The position numbers were made by a program, and so were the translations under genes. From Serilophus lunatus (Eukaryota > Chordata > Aves > Passeriformes > Eurylaimidae): a stretch of DNA of 64,000 nt. Shown piece by piece: positions 1 to 12,199 of the stretch (position 1 is its first letter; each line of letters starts with the position of its first letter). The stretch covers positions 62,931 to 126,930 of the forward strand of contig VXBA01000674.1 of assembly GCA_013399895.1 (NCBI GenBank). Reading direction: 5' to 3'. The notes below the pieces were generated by a model that saw nothing but the letters and a program-made list of their open reading frames with translations, made no database searches and had not been told where the DNA came from.

Positions 1-84
1 TTCCCCTAATGAGTTATGAGGAAGAATTAAGCCTTCTACTGGTACTTCAGTCCCTCATGGACCATAATAAGTTTTATCTGCACA

Positions 85-215
85 AGTGCCCTGTGAAGCA
101 AGGAATTGTTGCTGATGCAAGAAATTAAGTGATTTGCCCAAGGTCATCAAGAAAGTTAATGGGTAAATTAAGAACAAACCTTGTGGATCCTAATTCTGGT
201 TGTGGAGCTGTAATA
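85..215 (+). repeat. Ancient SINE/LINE 3' domain (MIR/L2-like tail)
   Basis: The stretch 'AAGTGATTTGCCCAAGGTCA' followed by a run around 'AATGGG' and 'GGATCCTAATTCTGG' follows the conserved 3' domain shared by MIR, AmnSINE and L2/CR1-L3 elements (gttaagtgacttgcccaaggtcac...). No promoter part is visible, so this would be a 3' remnant. The family assignment is from memory of the consensus and cannot be made precise by eye. It could be partly chance, but the 20-base core is a close match. Confidence 0.45.
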
Positions 216-3200
216 GCATGATGAAGAGAGTGGAAAGTCCAGGCCAATGATTTGTACTTATGGCCAAATATGACACAAATAGAGGCACCCCATTCCTGAC
301 GAGGAGAGGCGGGAGACGGGGACATAATTCGAGCTATTCAGATTCTGCTATTTAGCATTTGCCGATCACTAATGTGATATTTGCAAAGTATAATATTTTC
401 TAACAGCTGTAAGAACAAGAGAGCCTAAAATTTCTCCCTATACATAATATCCATGAAATTGCATTGAATATTGTAATGATGTGTTATGCTGCCATTAGCT
501 CCCTGTGAATACCTAATTTGGAAGGTTAATGAAATTGACAAATGTGTGTACTGTATGTGCATTGTCAGAACTAGTTAATGGCAACTCTCACATTTTTATT
601 TGGAAAATTATATAAAACTGAAAGTGACAATTATTGTAACTTCATCTTTTTTGGAATCTAGCACAGTGTGCAGTTTATTTAAATAGGGTTGTATGTGTTT
701 TAAATTTGTATACCATCATATGAATCCTTTGGTCATCATGTGATTATATACTTAATTTTTGTGTGAATGAATGCATGTATTGTGGTCTTTTACAGAATAT
801 TGGGCCAATTTTTTTGGCTCTTTTGTGTGTATTCCACACTAAAATACCATAAGTCTTTTTCTTCCTGTTGGCTCAACAGTGCTTGATTACAAAATTCATG
901 CCAGTTAATTCAGAGACATCACACATTCAAAATGAATTTTACCAGGCAAGTGTGCTAGAGCACAATGAAAAAGTATGCTCTTTTATTTTCTGTACGTGAT
1001 TGAGCACTAAAAGGTCACTTGCAGATGCTGCTTCCATGTATGAATTTGATGAGATCCTTGAATTTTGGCCCCTATGTATTTCTGTGGCTTTGAAGAGTGC
1101 TTCTTTAGGTTAAGGTCACATTTTTAGTTGTAAAGAGTCCAACTTGAAACCTTCTTTTGGTTTAAAGATGTTCAGTTAGACAGTTTCACATACTGAATGA
1201 TCACTTATGATTCCGGTGATCTCAGATTCACCTCCCAGGAAGTGAAAAGAGACACTATGGTAATAGTGACACACCGCAGCATGGATAATGTTGCCTTGTC
1301 TGAGCCTTGCAAGCTAGAAAAGCACGGATGGATGGATTGATACCTGCATAGCCCACTTCTCCTGTTGTGCTGTTCATTTTTGTGCATCTCTTCAACTCCT
1401 CGTGGAGTTTATTCTGAGGAAGCAGGCGTCGCAGAGGAGGGCTGCTGCCCTGAAGAGACATATGTGTCACTTCTAAGAACAAAGCAGTCTTTTAAACCCA
1501 GCACTATATTGAGCCTGTGAGTCATGACTCTTTAGATCAATAACCAAAAAGTCTTCAAATGTGAGGGCAGCCCCAAATAGAGTGACTCAGCACTGGCAGT
1601 TCCACATTCAGTGCATGGTCTGGGTTCAGATAACTGATCGCTGGAGTGGGGCCAGGTGATGTGTGGAGTCTGAGGCACTGGCTGCAGGCACAGCAGAGTG
1701 CAGTTTCCTTTTTGATACTCAGTACACCTGCTCCTGGGCCCAGCTTCAGGCTGTCTGTGATACTGCCTGCAAGTCAGCAGCCCATCTGACTTTCTGGCAC
1801 TTTTTATGAGGTGACTTGGAGTTGCTGAGGCTTAAGATGTTCTTAGGCTTAATTTCTGTTGTTGCTTTTCCCCCTTTTGTCATGCCGTATTAATAAATAC
1901 ATATGAGAATCTGGTGGAAGAATGCACGTATTCAGACCCTTTGTTGCAGATGCCACAGATTCCAGTGGTCTAAAACTCTGAAGAACTATCAAATATTTGT
2001 CCTACTTGCACTTGACAACAGGAACTTTTTCTGCTCTTGCCCCAGTCCTGGTGGCCATGTCACATCAGGCTCATAGTAATCCTCAGGGAGAAGCTCAAGT
2101 CCATTAATCACCCCACAGACCTCTACCCCAAAAGCACAGATCACACTTAAATGCTTGCATTAGCTGTGGTTGTCTATGTATATGCTACTTTGAGAGGAAA
2201 TTTGGAGCCTGGAAAAGTTTCACGCTGAAATTTGTCTTGAATGTTTTGCTCCTCTGTGAATTAATGATGTACTGATAGGTCAGTAAAAGATAAGGGATAT
2301 TTGCATTTGGAAAAGTTAGGCCAGTTAATAGTCCAGGGAGAGGACATTGAAGCCAGTTCCTGAATGGAGATGGGGAAATGAATTTGAATGAGCCTGCATG
2401 CAAAACTCCAGCACAAGGTCATAAGTTAGTCTTCCTCCTTAGCTGCAGGTTCCCTTCTGTGAATGCATATATGTAGTGAAGAGTGTACGCCAGCTCTGAG
2501 ACCCTGCCCTCTTGGGCCATATCTGGTTTAGATCTTGTTTGGCAGCTAAATACAAAGTGAGACAAGGAGAAGGGAAGAAAGAGTGATGGCCCTCTTGGAC
2601 TTGATTTTAGAAATTGTTTTCTTTCCTTTTTTTGCCAGCCGTATGATAAAAATCTCTGCAACTCTGTTGCTTATAGTACTTATAAATAAGTATTTTCCCT
2701 TGCTTTTGACTTAAGTTGGCTTGTCCTATATCAACAGAAATTGCCACTTGTGCATACTGTGGGACAGTAAGACAGCTACTAAAGTAGGAAAACTATGCTA
2801 ATGTAGAATATTTGGTTGACCAGTACAAGGCAGGGTGGTCTGCACATGCAGGGGTTCAAAAAGCATACTGGACCTCCAGTTTTGGCTTCCTTTCCAGGGC
2901 TCTTGGAGAACACATAAGTAGCCAGTGATATGCTTTAGCTTTCCTTCGAGAGCTCTGCTTCTTGTGTATCAAAAGATATTTGGTAGTTTCCACAGGCCTG
3001 AGCATATTTGATATGCATATGCATTCTTCTGCTCCTTTCTGACCAATACGCTTGTGGACTCTCTGTTTGCAGGAGGGAGATAGATAAAATTGCTGCTGAT
3101 GAGTCACGTCTACTTCGAGGCCAGGAATTATGGTTAACTCATGAAATTGGAGGAACTTTGTGAAAGCAAGTAATCCTGAGGAAATATTTAAAATTAAATG

Positions 3201-6099
3201 ATGTTTCCTCAAGAAAGGTAATAGGACCACCAGATTTTTGCAGCTTTTTGACATTTCAAGCAGAAGCTGAAGATTAACTGTGAGTTATATTGAGAGAAGA
3301 TGCTGCAAGGAAAACATAGGGACCAGGTCCAGGAATAGCAGGGGATTTCCTGAGTTGGGAATGAAGGAGCATGGTATGTTTTACCATGCAGGTAAAGCTC
3401 CCAGCATCTCCAGCAGTGGTTCCTTCTGGGAAGCTTATGGTCACTCTGAGGGTAGCAGGTGTGGAGCCCTGACTCCTCGAAGACCATTGACTTTGTCAAC
3501 AGCTAAGATTACACTAAGAGAAAGGAAACCTCTCTAGAATAATGATCCCTATCATTTAACAGAAAAAAAATTCTGCTGGAAATTTGGCTATAAGCACATG
3601 GTGTCCACTCAGGGCAGTAGGAAAAAAAGAAAGCAAGTAACATAACAGAAAATTCTCTTGATATCTGTGGAACATAACAGAGGTCCCATCTATCAAACAG
3701 CTGTGGATAATTATTGATTCATTATGATGTATTTCAACATTCAGTGAAAAAACCTTTGACTGACTTCAAAAGATGCTGAACTGAACTCAGTGAAAGATAA
3801 AATAAGCCTCTGGTCATTTAGCCAGTAGAATTTGGAGAAATAAAGTTTCATTCATTTTATAATACAAACCACCAGATATAACACACAGAGAACCATGTTA
3901 TACCTCCCCTTTCCTTAGCTTGAGACACACTGTTAGGGAATGTGTGATACCTGAGGTGTAAGAAATGATGCTACACTAGAAGAGGCAAAAATTAGAGTTC
4001 ACAGTCCTGGGAAGAGCAATTATTCTGCTGATTGTTGAATGTATTTATTTCAGTATATTTTCCTAAAAACTCTATACTATAAAAAGAAAAATGAAAAGAG
4101 AAGGCATTTCTTTGAATGTGTTTGATAGAAGCCATTGCTCTGCCTATGCAGCTGTTTCCCAAGCTAGAAGAAAACATTGTGCTTTGGCACTGAAGAGCGA
4201 AGAGTCCTGATTAAAATATTACAGTTTAACCTCTGATTTGCTAACCTTTCATTTTAAATGTTAGAAATGTGGGAATACCTGTCACCAAAATATTTTATTG
4301 ACTCAAGGTGATGCAGACAAAAATGTTTTTGATGTGCATTCTATTGTGGTACCTTCTGACTGGGGAGTAAAAATTGAAATATTGTTTCTCTCTGAGGTTG
4401 GGGGACAGAAATCCTACTAGAGCCAAACTATCCAATTCCTCCACCAGTCTGCTTTCATAGCTGATGAAGTAGCGCTCAGGATATTTAGCTTTATTCAGAC
4501 ACTGATGGTATGGAAATTTTCATGGCTTTCATGATTCTTCTGATCTTTTCTCTATTTGTTGATTAAATGCATGTTCCTTATAACACCTAGCTTTCCAAAT
4601 TTCCCTCTGTTCCATGACTAGATTTGTCATAGTCAAACTGGAATTTCAGCCAGGTGGAAGTACTCTATCCATTGTCTTCTCCAAAATGGTTCAGACTACG
4701 TACAGTTAGCTTTCCAAAACCACAATCAAATGTTAGCTGCATCTTTCACAATCTGCTTGCCTTCCTTGTCCCGGAGAAAATCATCTTTCTGGATAGTATG
4801 CAAGGCATTCAAGTGCCACGGGGATCAGGAACAGAATTGCCAAGGAAGTAGAGGAGGCTGAGAACTTCACGGCAGCACTCCCTGGTGAGGTCCAAGTCCT
4901 TGCAATACTGTAGTATGTCACATCCTGGCTGTCCTGGTGTCCAGTGTATAAAAGCTGGAAATAAGTAACTGTGCCTATTCCAGTATCTTTCTTTCCTTGG
5001 TGAGTTCTGCGGCTTTAGCTCACTATGCCAGCCTTTGCTGGACTTATAATTTGTTACTGCTTTCAGGAGAATGATTGCTATCTGAATAGGTTAGCCCTGC
5101 AGGAGCAGGTTTCAGCAAGCAGCTCTATGGGATACAGGCAGCATGTGAAATACAGAGCATGATGGATGCTCAGGACCTGTATTACAGGATTCTTCTTTTT
5201 TCTTGACTTTGGTGAGTGGTTTGGGTGAATGAGGCATACTTGTGGGAGTTGTAAAGTATGTTGCTAAGCTTATTTTTGGTTTTAAAAATCTTCTGTGCCT
5301 GTTGCCAAACATGAGAGGTTTGTTTTCAGACTCTTAACTTCTCAGGTAAAGCTGTCATGTTTATTCTGACTCACTACATCAACACATAAACATGAGATTT
5401 TTGTTTACAATTACCGCTCTTTGAGTTTCTTTATATAGCCCAGAAATATTTTTTCTAAGGCTATTAATTTCCAAGGTATGAAAGAATGAGGGAAAAAAGT
5501 TACTATATAACTTCATCTCAGTAGATGCCTTTGGACTCGTGTGTTGGCTATGACACTGTGGGGTGTGGTTAAACTTGAGAGATTTGGGTTTACATTTTCT
5601 AGGATAACTAACAGCCTTATCTTTGGCCATCACTTGACATTAAAAATAATTTCCCACTTTTCAACATGAAAGCCATCAGTCATCCCTGCAGTGAATGTTG
5701 CCCATATAGTGCATTTTGGTTTGGGGCAGGCTAACTTGCACTCACAGGTTCTATAATCTGTCATCCACTTTGCAGTAATATAACATACAAACATTTTCAC
5801 AGTGGCTCTCTGCTCAGGTTAACCACAAGCTCATTCTGCTTCACCACAGTTTGACCTCCCTGATTATCCATCCATTAATGTGTTTGCAGACTGTGTATGT
5901 ATATCTGGCCATAGACTTGTCAAGGCATGCACAGTGCAGAAATAATTTTTATTTTTAAAAGTGTTTTTCATGTCATCTGGCTGGTCATTTATTCCTAGTA
6001 AATGATTTTTGTGGTGTCAGTTGGTCAGTGTACTGGACTACTGTTAAATATTGGCTTGTTGTTTTCAAAAAACCAGAGAAGATAATTCATGGCGGATGT
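216..6099. other. Unique AT-rich non-coding DNA
   Basis: No repeat family or gene is recognised. The longest open frame is 132 codons on the minus strand (2859-3254). It has no recognisable domain, signal peptide or conserved neighbour, and shorter frames overlap it on both strands, as expected by chance. No convincing polyadenylation or promoter arrangement is seen with it. Undetected short exons remain possible. Confidence 0.5.
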
Positions 6100-6165
6100 T
6101 ACAGAATCAGGTCAGAAAAGACCTTGAGAGGTTATCTAATCCTGCTATGTTGCCTTATGGTAAGC
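6100..6165 (-). repeat. Worn CR1-like 3' end fragment
   Basis: The plus strand reads 'ACAGAATCAGGTCAG' then 'AAAAGACCTTGAGAGG' and 'TTATCTAATCC'. This is the inverted form of a CR1 3' UTR (…ggactggaagggacctcgagaggtcatctagtcc…). The terminal octamer is degraded and the match is short, so this would be an old copy in minus orientation. Confidence 0.4.
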
Positions 6166-8020
6166 AATCTGAACCAGTTAGTCCCCCCACTGTCTGTTCC
6201 AGCTCACTCCTTGTATCTTTACCTGCTCCCTGATGACTGAGTGTGAATGCTCAGCATTCTCTGACTCACCACAGTTTACTGGAATAAACCTCAGTTAATT
6301 GTACTAAGGCAAGCTGCAGGCTTGTGGAAACCAGATGAACCCTCCTGCTTCATCTCCTTGACTAGGGAGGTAGAGAGAGGCAGAGCAACAACAACTGAAG
6401 GTTAGGAGTGAGCTAGGACAGCTGAAGTTCTCTGCCATGGCATGTCCATTCACTGCCTTGCCTTGAGTTTGTCACTGCTGAATTTGGGCACCTGCTTCTC
6501 AGCTGCACCAGGTCTTCAGCAGAGGCTGTTCTGACGGGAGCAGCAAACTGATCCTGCAGTCCAGTAAATCTGTACCTGCAAGTAGGCCCTATGATTGGAT
6601 AAATGATCAGATGTTTGAGGGAGACTGTGATATGCCACAGGAATGCATGTTCTTACCTGAGGTACCAGGCACTCCAGTGTCTTTGCCATGCACTGCAATG
6701 TTGGCATCTCCAGAGGATGATGGGCTTCACTGCTGGTGGAAGGATGGGGTTGCTTCCAAATGGTCTTGCAGTTCTCTCCATCCTTCCTAACAGCTCCATA
6801 CTGAAACATGCTAGCCTGTTGTTGGCAGCAGCTCTCCTCTGTGAAAAATGAGCAGGAGGGAAACTTGGATGCCCATCTTGCCAGCCCATCATGGAATGCC
6901 AGCTAGGCTGCATTCAGTTGCTGTGCTCTACAGTGCCCAGCCCCACACAGTGTCTGTCTCCCCATACAGGGGCTCGAGGTGCGTGAACTGAAGAAAAGGC
7001 CAGGCATAAAGAGATACCCCTTTGTCACTGCCTTCTGATCCAGCCTAGGTTTTAATTTTTGATTTTTATAGTTCCAAACAAGTTTGTCTACATGGTCAAA
7101 ACCCAGTAGTCTCGGCACCTAATTCAGGGGTTTCAGCTGGTTTATTTTTGAAGAGCCCTTTCTCACTTGTTCTGACATGAGACATAGGAAGGTAATGTGC
7201 TCCTCTCTCTTTCTGCCATTTTTTTTTTCCTCTGCATGTAGAAACTTGTTATCAGTTTCAGTGTGCAGATGAAAAACTACATCTTGAGCAACATCTATAA
7301 ATGTCACAGGGATTGGTTTTTTCAAGTGTTTACCGAGAACATGCTATGTTTTAGTGTCTCTATCATAAATACCTTTTTGTTAATCTTTCACCCTCACTAA
7401 ATCTATTACAAGCTTTAATCAACCTTTCTAAGCAGTAATAAAATGTTATCAGCAGTTGGCAGAGATTATGTGACAGACCCTAATGTTTTCTAATGATTGT
7501 CATTATTTAGAAGGGTGCTTGTAGTTTTACAGAAAAATAATTAGATCTATCACATACGTTTGAAGAGAGGGGAGTGTACCTCCTCTGGTAGTTTACTCTC
7601 AAGAAATCTAATTTGTAAATTATTACTTAAAAAGAATAAAACAACCAACAAGCTACAGCTGAATGGAAATTCAACATATATTTAGGCAAATCCAGGCAGA
7701 AGAACATGCTTTATGCTGAAAAGACAAGATCTTCCCCAGGTGAATACATGCAGTTCAAGTTTTTCACCTACTGCCAAGATCTGAAGTCTGAATTTCCAAG
7801 ACTACAGTTCGTTCTTCATCAACTTATCACCTGTGTTGTACACACAGAAATAGGCTTCACGAAACTATTACTTTCTATTATGCAAATGATTTTCCCCTTT
7901 AAGAACAAATCAATACTGTTTTACTTATGTGCCATGTTTCTGCAACTGAGGAAGTGAAAGGTTTGAATGTGTCATAAATGAAGGTGGTCCCCTTAAAGTT
8001 TAAAAATTTGGGGGTTTTTT
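6166..8020. other. Unique non-coding DNA
   Basis: No repeat or gene is recognised. Between 6516 and 6913 several open frames of 80-97 codons lie antisense to one another. Such mutual shadows mark a locally stop-poor, slightly GC-richer segment rather than a gene. No homology is apparent in any of them. Confidence 0.5.
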
Positions 8021-8052
8021 ATATTTTATTTTATTTTATTATTTTATTTTAA
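8021..8052. repeat. (ATTTT)n simple repeat
   Basis: A pentanucleotide ATTTT tract of about six units, with one unit shortened to TATT. It is preceded by G5T6 and a short A/T-rich stretch. It is not the tail of any element I can recognise. Confidence 0.8.
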
Positions 8053-8680
8053 TTTCAGTATTGGTATACTCAAACAACATACATTTCCCTGATTTCTCAA
8101 TCTTATGACTGTATTTTAACTTTTACTGTCCTGATCCATGGTGTTGCTGAATTTAGAGAAGATGCAGCCCTAAGTTTAGCACAAACTAAATGTTTGGTGT
8201 GCGCTCCACTCGTGGTGTGCAGTCCCACACCTCCTGTCTCCCTTGTACCTATCCACCATGACACAGTAGCTCCGTAGTTCCAGGTCCTGCTGTGTACCTG
8301 AGGCTACAAAGGCTTTTTACTGCCTTCCTGATACAGCCCCTGGATTTAAAGAGGACCACGGAGAGGACCTGTTCTTTGGCAGTAGCCCAATAGCATCTCC
8401 TCCCTTTCTTGTCTTCTCTCTTGTTGTATGACCCCAGATGTGTCAGTTGAGAAAGGGCACTTACGAAGTAGGACATCAAATAGTTGTAGTGAATATATAT
8501 CTACAGTGCTCCTAGTTAATTTACTTGTCCCACAAAACTGAAATCCTCACCAGTACAAGCAGGGACTGTTTTATAGTTTAATGTTTCATGCCCAGTGAAT
8601 GCTCACTGCTGACTTGCCTTCAGAGGGTGTGAAAAAATCTGTGCAGGTATTTAGGTCTCATAGATGTGTACCCACAAGCA

Positions 8681-8682
<2 letters not shown>

Positions 8683-8728
<46 letters not shown>
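8683..8728. repeat. (CA)23 microsatellite
   Basis: An uninterrupted 46-base CA dinucleotide run, preceded by 'CCCACAAGCAAG'. Its length and purity make it likely to vary between individuals. Open frames on the minus strand that read it as alternating Cys-Val are artefacts. Confidence 0.97.
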
Positions 8729-8732
<4 letters not shown>

Positions 8733-10469
8733 CCTTTACGCTAAATGGCCAGTTTAGGCACAAGTGTGGACCAAATGAGATTAGCGCAACTGAACTGGAT
8801 CTGACCTGTTTAACTGCAGGCCTCATCTGCTTTTAGGCCTCAAACTTGAAACTCATTCCCCAAGTACACCCTCTTCCCTGACGTGAGTTTTCCTTTTCCT
8901 CAGCACGAGGATCAGCCATGCACTCAAGATGAACTTGCAAATGATTATTAATTTCTGTGTATTTTTCGAAAAGTTTGGTGTATTTCTCATGGTGAGTATC
9001 TGTTGGCCAATGTAGATGTTGACTCTCTTTATTCCAGTCATCATCTCTTAGGCATTTCTAGAGTGTTATGCTCACTGCCTTTTTTTATCTCTAGTGATCT
9101 CTGTTTCTGCACATCCCAGAAACTTCCTTGTTTAATCTGTTAACAAGAAAAGAATTATATGTTTAAAAAAATTAAGATGATTTTTAGCTCCTTGGTAAAA
9201 ACTAAATGATGTACTTTTTCTAAGCAAACTATCCATTTTTAGAAATTAATTTCTTTTCTCAGACTCTCCATTACTCTGAAGAAGGATGTGCATCTTAAAG
9301 ATATTACAAAGTAAGCAGAAAACCCAACTTGAAAGGACTGGCAGTGTTTAAAGTTAGCATTTGGAGTATATCTCCAAGAAGCAGCAGCAGTGTTTAAATG
9401 GGAAATTCCAGACTACAAATTCTTTTTCAGCTAGATTATATGCAGTACAAGTGTTGACTTTCAATTTATACCTTTGATATGACTCATTGAATGTTCTGAT
9501 TCTTAGTTTATTTGTCTTGTCTTCAGCAAAATGGATGGAATATAGGGTTATCCAACCATGATGCATTGTCTCTGTGCCTCAGATGTTATATTGGTGAAAT
9601 CTTACTGTCTGGCATTATCTAAGAGTAGTATAAAAATTTGATTTTTGTCTGCAGCCAGCTTTCCTCCCACTCTGGAACAATGATGGAACATCTGGAGAAC
9701 GCTGTATTCATTAACTCAAATCCTGAACACTTTGCTTAATACTTGATCCTGTAAGAATCTGCTTAGTTTTCCAGCCTGTCTAATTTGTGCTGGATGAAAC
9801 TAGAGCACATTTAGTCAAAGGACCTTGTTTCTTACATTTTTTGAGCTTTTATGTGACATTGTGCTTTGTCATAATTGATGATAACAAAATTCCCCTTTGT
9901 TTTCTGATTTTAAATGCCATTTACATGCATGGTGGATCACTCCATTCTCTCTCCTCCAGAATTTTCTTTTTATTTGTCATTTGTATTTTCAGCTGGGGAC
10001 CTTAGGGTTTTATTTTACCCAAGGTCTCAGCTGAAGCCATATGCCATGAGGCCTCTTAACTTTCCCAAGGATGGATCTTGGAATATCAGACTGGCATCAG
10101 TTTGCCACCTTTATTGTTTTTCTTGTTTTCATAATCTCCCCTTCTCACAGTGGCAGATGCACACCAGTATTGTGGCTGTCAGAATAGCCATTTTGCTCCT
10201 GGGATTTGATGCTATGCTCTGGCCAGCTGCTGTGAGGTACACAAAAGGGATGCAGTTGGTACATCCCAAGGTTTGAATATCCTCTGTGATTTTTAAACTC
10301 TGTGTTTGCCTAAGAAAGGGATTGTGTTTATGTCTCCTCATGACCTCAGATCCTCTGCATGGATTTGACTCTTGATGAGACTAAATAAAGCCAAACTCCT
10401 TAACTCTTATTTAAAAATTACTGTCCTGATGCAAAACATGGTCAGTTGTCTGTTGTAGGAGAGAAGGAA
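8729..10469. other. Unique non-coding DNA
   Basis: No repeat or gene is recognised. The longest open frame (9914-10276, plus, 120 codons) encodes a compositionally ordinary peptide with no family I can name, and antisense frames overlap it. The rest is AT-rich with scattered short homopolymers. Confidence 0.45.
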
Positions 10470-10553
10470 TAAGGCAGTGGTTAGAGCAGCCTGGAACTTT
10501 TTTCTCACTCTACAGGTATAGGTAGGGTCTGTGCTTGACCTCGGGCAAGTCAC
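10470..10553 (+). repeat. MIR-like ancient SINE fragment
   Basis: The segment begins 'GGCAGTGGTTAGAGCAGCC' and ends 'TGACCTCGGGCAAGTCAC'. These two blocks correspond in order and spacing to the tRNA-derived/core part of MIR-type SINEs (…agtggttagagca…tgtgaccttgggcaagtcac…). The sequence between them is degraded. The assignment rests on recognised consensus blocks. Confidence 0.55.
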
Positions 10554-10559
10554 AAGGCT

Positions 10560-10720
10560 GAGATCCAGAAAGTACTCAGGCATCTAAATTCAGCTGTGGG
10601 AGATGGGATAGGAGAAAGGCCCAAATTTTCAAAAATCCTGATGTTTTCAGAGCACCTCATCCGCAAAATTAACATGGAAGCTCATGGTTTTCTTCAGTGG
10701 GATGTTATGAGAATAGATGC
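10560..10720 (+). repeat. Ancient sauropsid interspersed repeat
   Basis: Directly after the MIR-like piece come 'GGCATCTAAATTCA', 'GCCCAAATTTTCAAAA' and 'CCTGATGTTTTCAGAGCACC'. These resemble an old repeat common in turtles, crocodilians and birds whose consensus has 'ggcctgattttcagaggtgctgagcacc'. The right part (10690-10720) may belong to another SINE tail. I cannot assign a family name. Confidence 0.4.
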
Positions 10721-11021
10721 ATCACGTTTGTAACATGTAAGCTCCTCATCTTTGCCAAGCTCAAATGCTGAATCAGAAGGACAAAAAAATTTATGTTATC
10801 CTACTATCTGCCTCGTCTACCAATGTTTTTAAATGTACCATTTCCCTTCATGGTTTGACTGAGAGAGAAGAGGGTTGGGGACCAAAACTGAAAATTCTGT
10901 CTTTGCATTTCATCGATACAACCTCCAAAGTTTTACCTAAAAACAGCTCAGAATGGCTACTTTTCAAGGCACTGACACCAGCATTGCTGAAAGAGTTAAG
11001 GCCATCAGCTGGGTGCCATAA

Positions 11022-11215
11022 AAATACTTAGTATCTCACATCTTCAAAGCAATGCACAAATACTAATTAATCTTCAAAATAGCCTTACCTCCACACCCCA
11101 CAGTCAACCCTGATTAAAAAGTAAATATTCCTTCTACACATGTAATCAAGGCTCAGAGCTTTATGCTCTAAGAGGGTAATTGACTTATGCCTTGTTTGTG
11201 ATTTTGATAAACAAT
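11022..11215 (+). repeat. Ancient SINE/LINE 3' domain
   Basis: The blocks 'AAAGCAATGCACAAATAC' and 'TAATTAATCTTCAAAATAGC', a later 'AAGTAAATATT' and a still later 'GGTAATTGACTTATGCC' follow the order of the conserved tail shared by MIR/L2/AmnSINE elements (agcgctttacaaatattaattaatcctcacaacacc…gaggtaagtatt…gttaagtgacttgcc). It is degraded and therefore old. Confidence 0.5.
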
Positions 11216-11960
11216 TTAGAGTGGTTCAAAGGATGGAGAGCCAGAGAGAAGGTCAGTAGGAGTGTTGAGGTATGGAGTGAGAAGTGTTTCCCCCACAGAT
11301 TTCATCAATGTATTTCTGGACCTAGCTTTCCACACTGATATGAGAGAGACAGTATTTATGGTATGAAATACTGTGTCTGGTGAGCATGAATTATGGTCAG
11401 AAGAATGCCTGACAATGGTGGTGCTTTAGGATACTCTTATAGCTACCTAAAATTTCAGCTTGTCATTGCTCAGTGTTTTTATTGGTGTCCTGAAGTGAAC
11501 CACAGTTCACTTGCTTCAGTTCATTCCTGAGATCTGATCCATTGCTGGATCCAGTGACAAAGTATAATATTGAAACCAACGGTTTCAATAGGTTAGGGCA
11601 AAGTAAGGGGAAATTGCTGTACTTAAGAAATATGTATATTAATTCATCTCAGATGAGGTTGTGTCTTTAAGTCTGACCCTACGAACAGTTGTAGATAGGA
11701 GATGCTGCATCACAATTGATTTGTCTTATGCAACTGTGACAGACATTTAAAATAAAACCACCTTGTTATCACTTATTGAAAACTGTTATCATCAGACCTG
11801 AATATTCTTGTTGCTGCACAGCTGAGACTCTTGCAAGAGCACTTGCTAATTTTAAATCTTTTGATGGAATAGGGATGTACAAAATCCCATTGCAATAGGG
11901 AGGTATTTATAAGTGGAAACATCTCAATAAATAAATACTAGTAAAAACAAGAGTATCCTC
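11216..11960. other. Unique DNA with two short perfect hairpins
   Basis: No gene is recognised. Two perfect inverted repeats lie within 100 bases. At 11493-11512 the arms AAGTGAAC/GTTCACTT enclose CACA. At 11568-11590 the arms TATTGAAACC/GGTTTCAATA enclose AAC. Both are too short for a microRNA precursor and resemble decayed palindromic repeats. Confidence 0.6.
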
Positions 11961-12199
11961 AAGCTGCACCAGATGAGGTTCAAGTTGGACATCAGGAAGA
12001 ACTTTTGTAATGAAAGAGTGGTTAAACATTGGAATAGGCTGCCCAAGATGGTGTTGGAGTCACCGTCCCTGTGAGTGCTCAAGAAATGCCTGGATGTGGC
12101 ACTGAGGGCTATGGTTTAGTTGGCACGGTGATGTTCGGTCAAAGATTGGATTGATGGTCTTGGAGGTCTTTTCCAACCTTAGTGATTTCATGATTCTAA
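11961..12199 (+). repeat. CR1 LINE, 5'-truncated 3' end
   Basis: The piece covers the last codons of the CR1 reverse transcriptase plus the 3' UTR. 'GAGGTTCAAGTTGGACATCA' followed by 'GGAATAGGCTGCCCAAGATG' corresponds to the usual F-K-L-D-I-R…W-N-x-L-P end. It finishes with 'GGTCTTTTCCAACCTTAGTG' and the terminal 'ATTTCATGATTCT'. It inserted in plus orientation and is moderately diverged. I could not find a convincing target-site duplication. Confidence 0.9.

Noticed and set aside
2859..3254. 132-codon open frame on the minus strand
   Set aside because: No recognisable domain, no supporting signals, and overlapping frames on the same and opposite strands. This length is not rare by chance in 64 kb.
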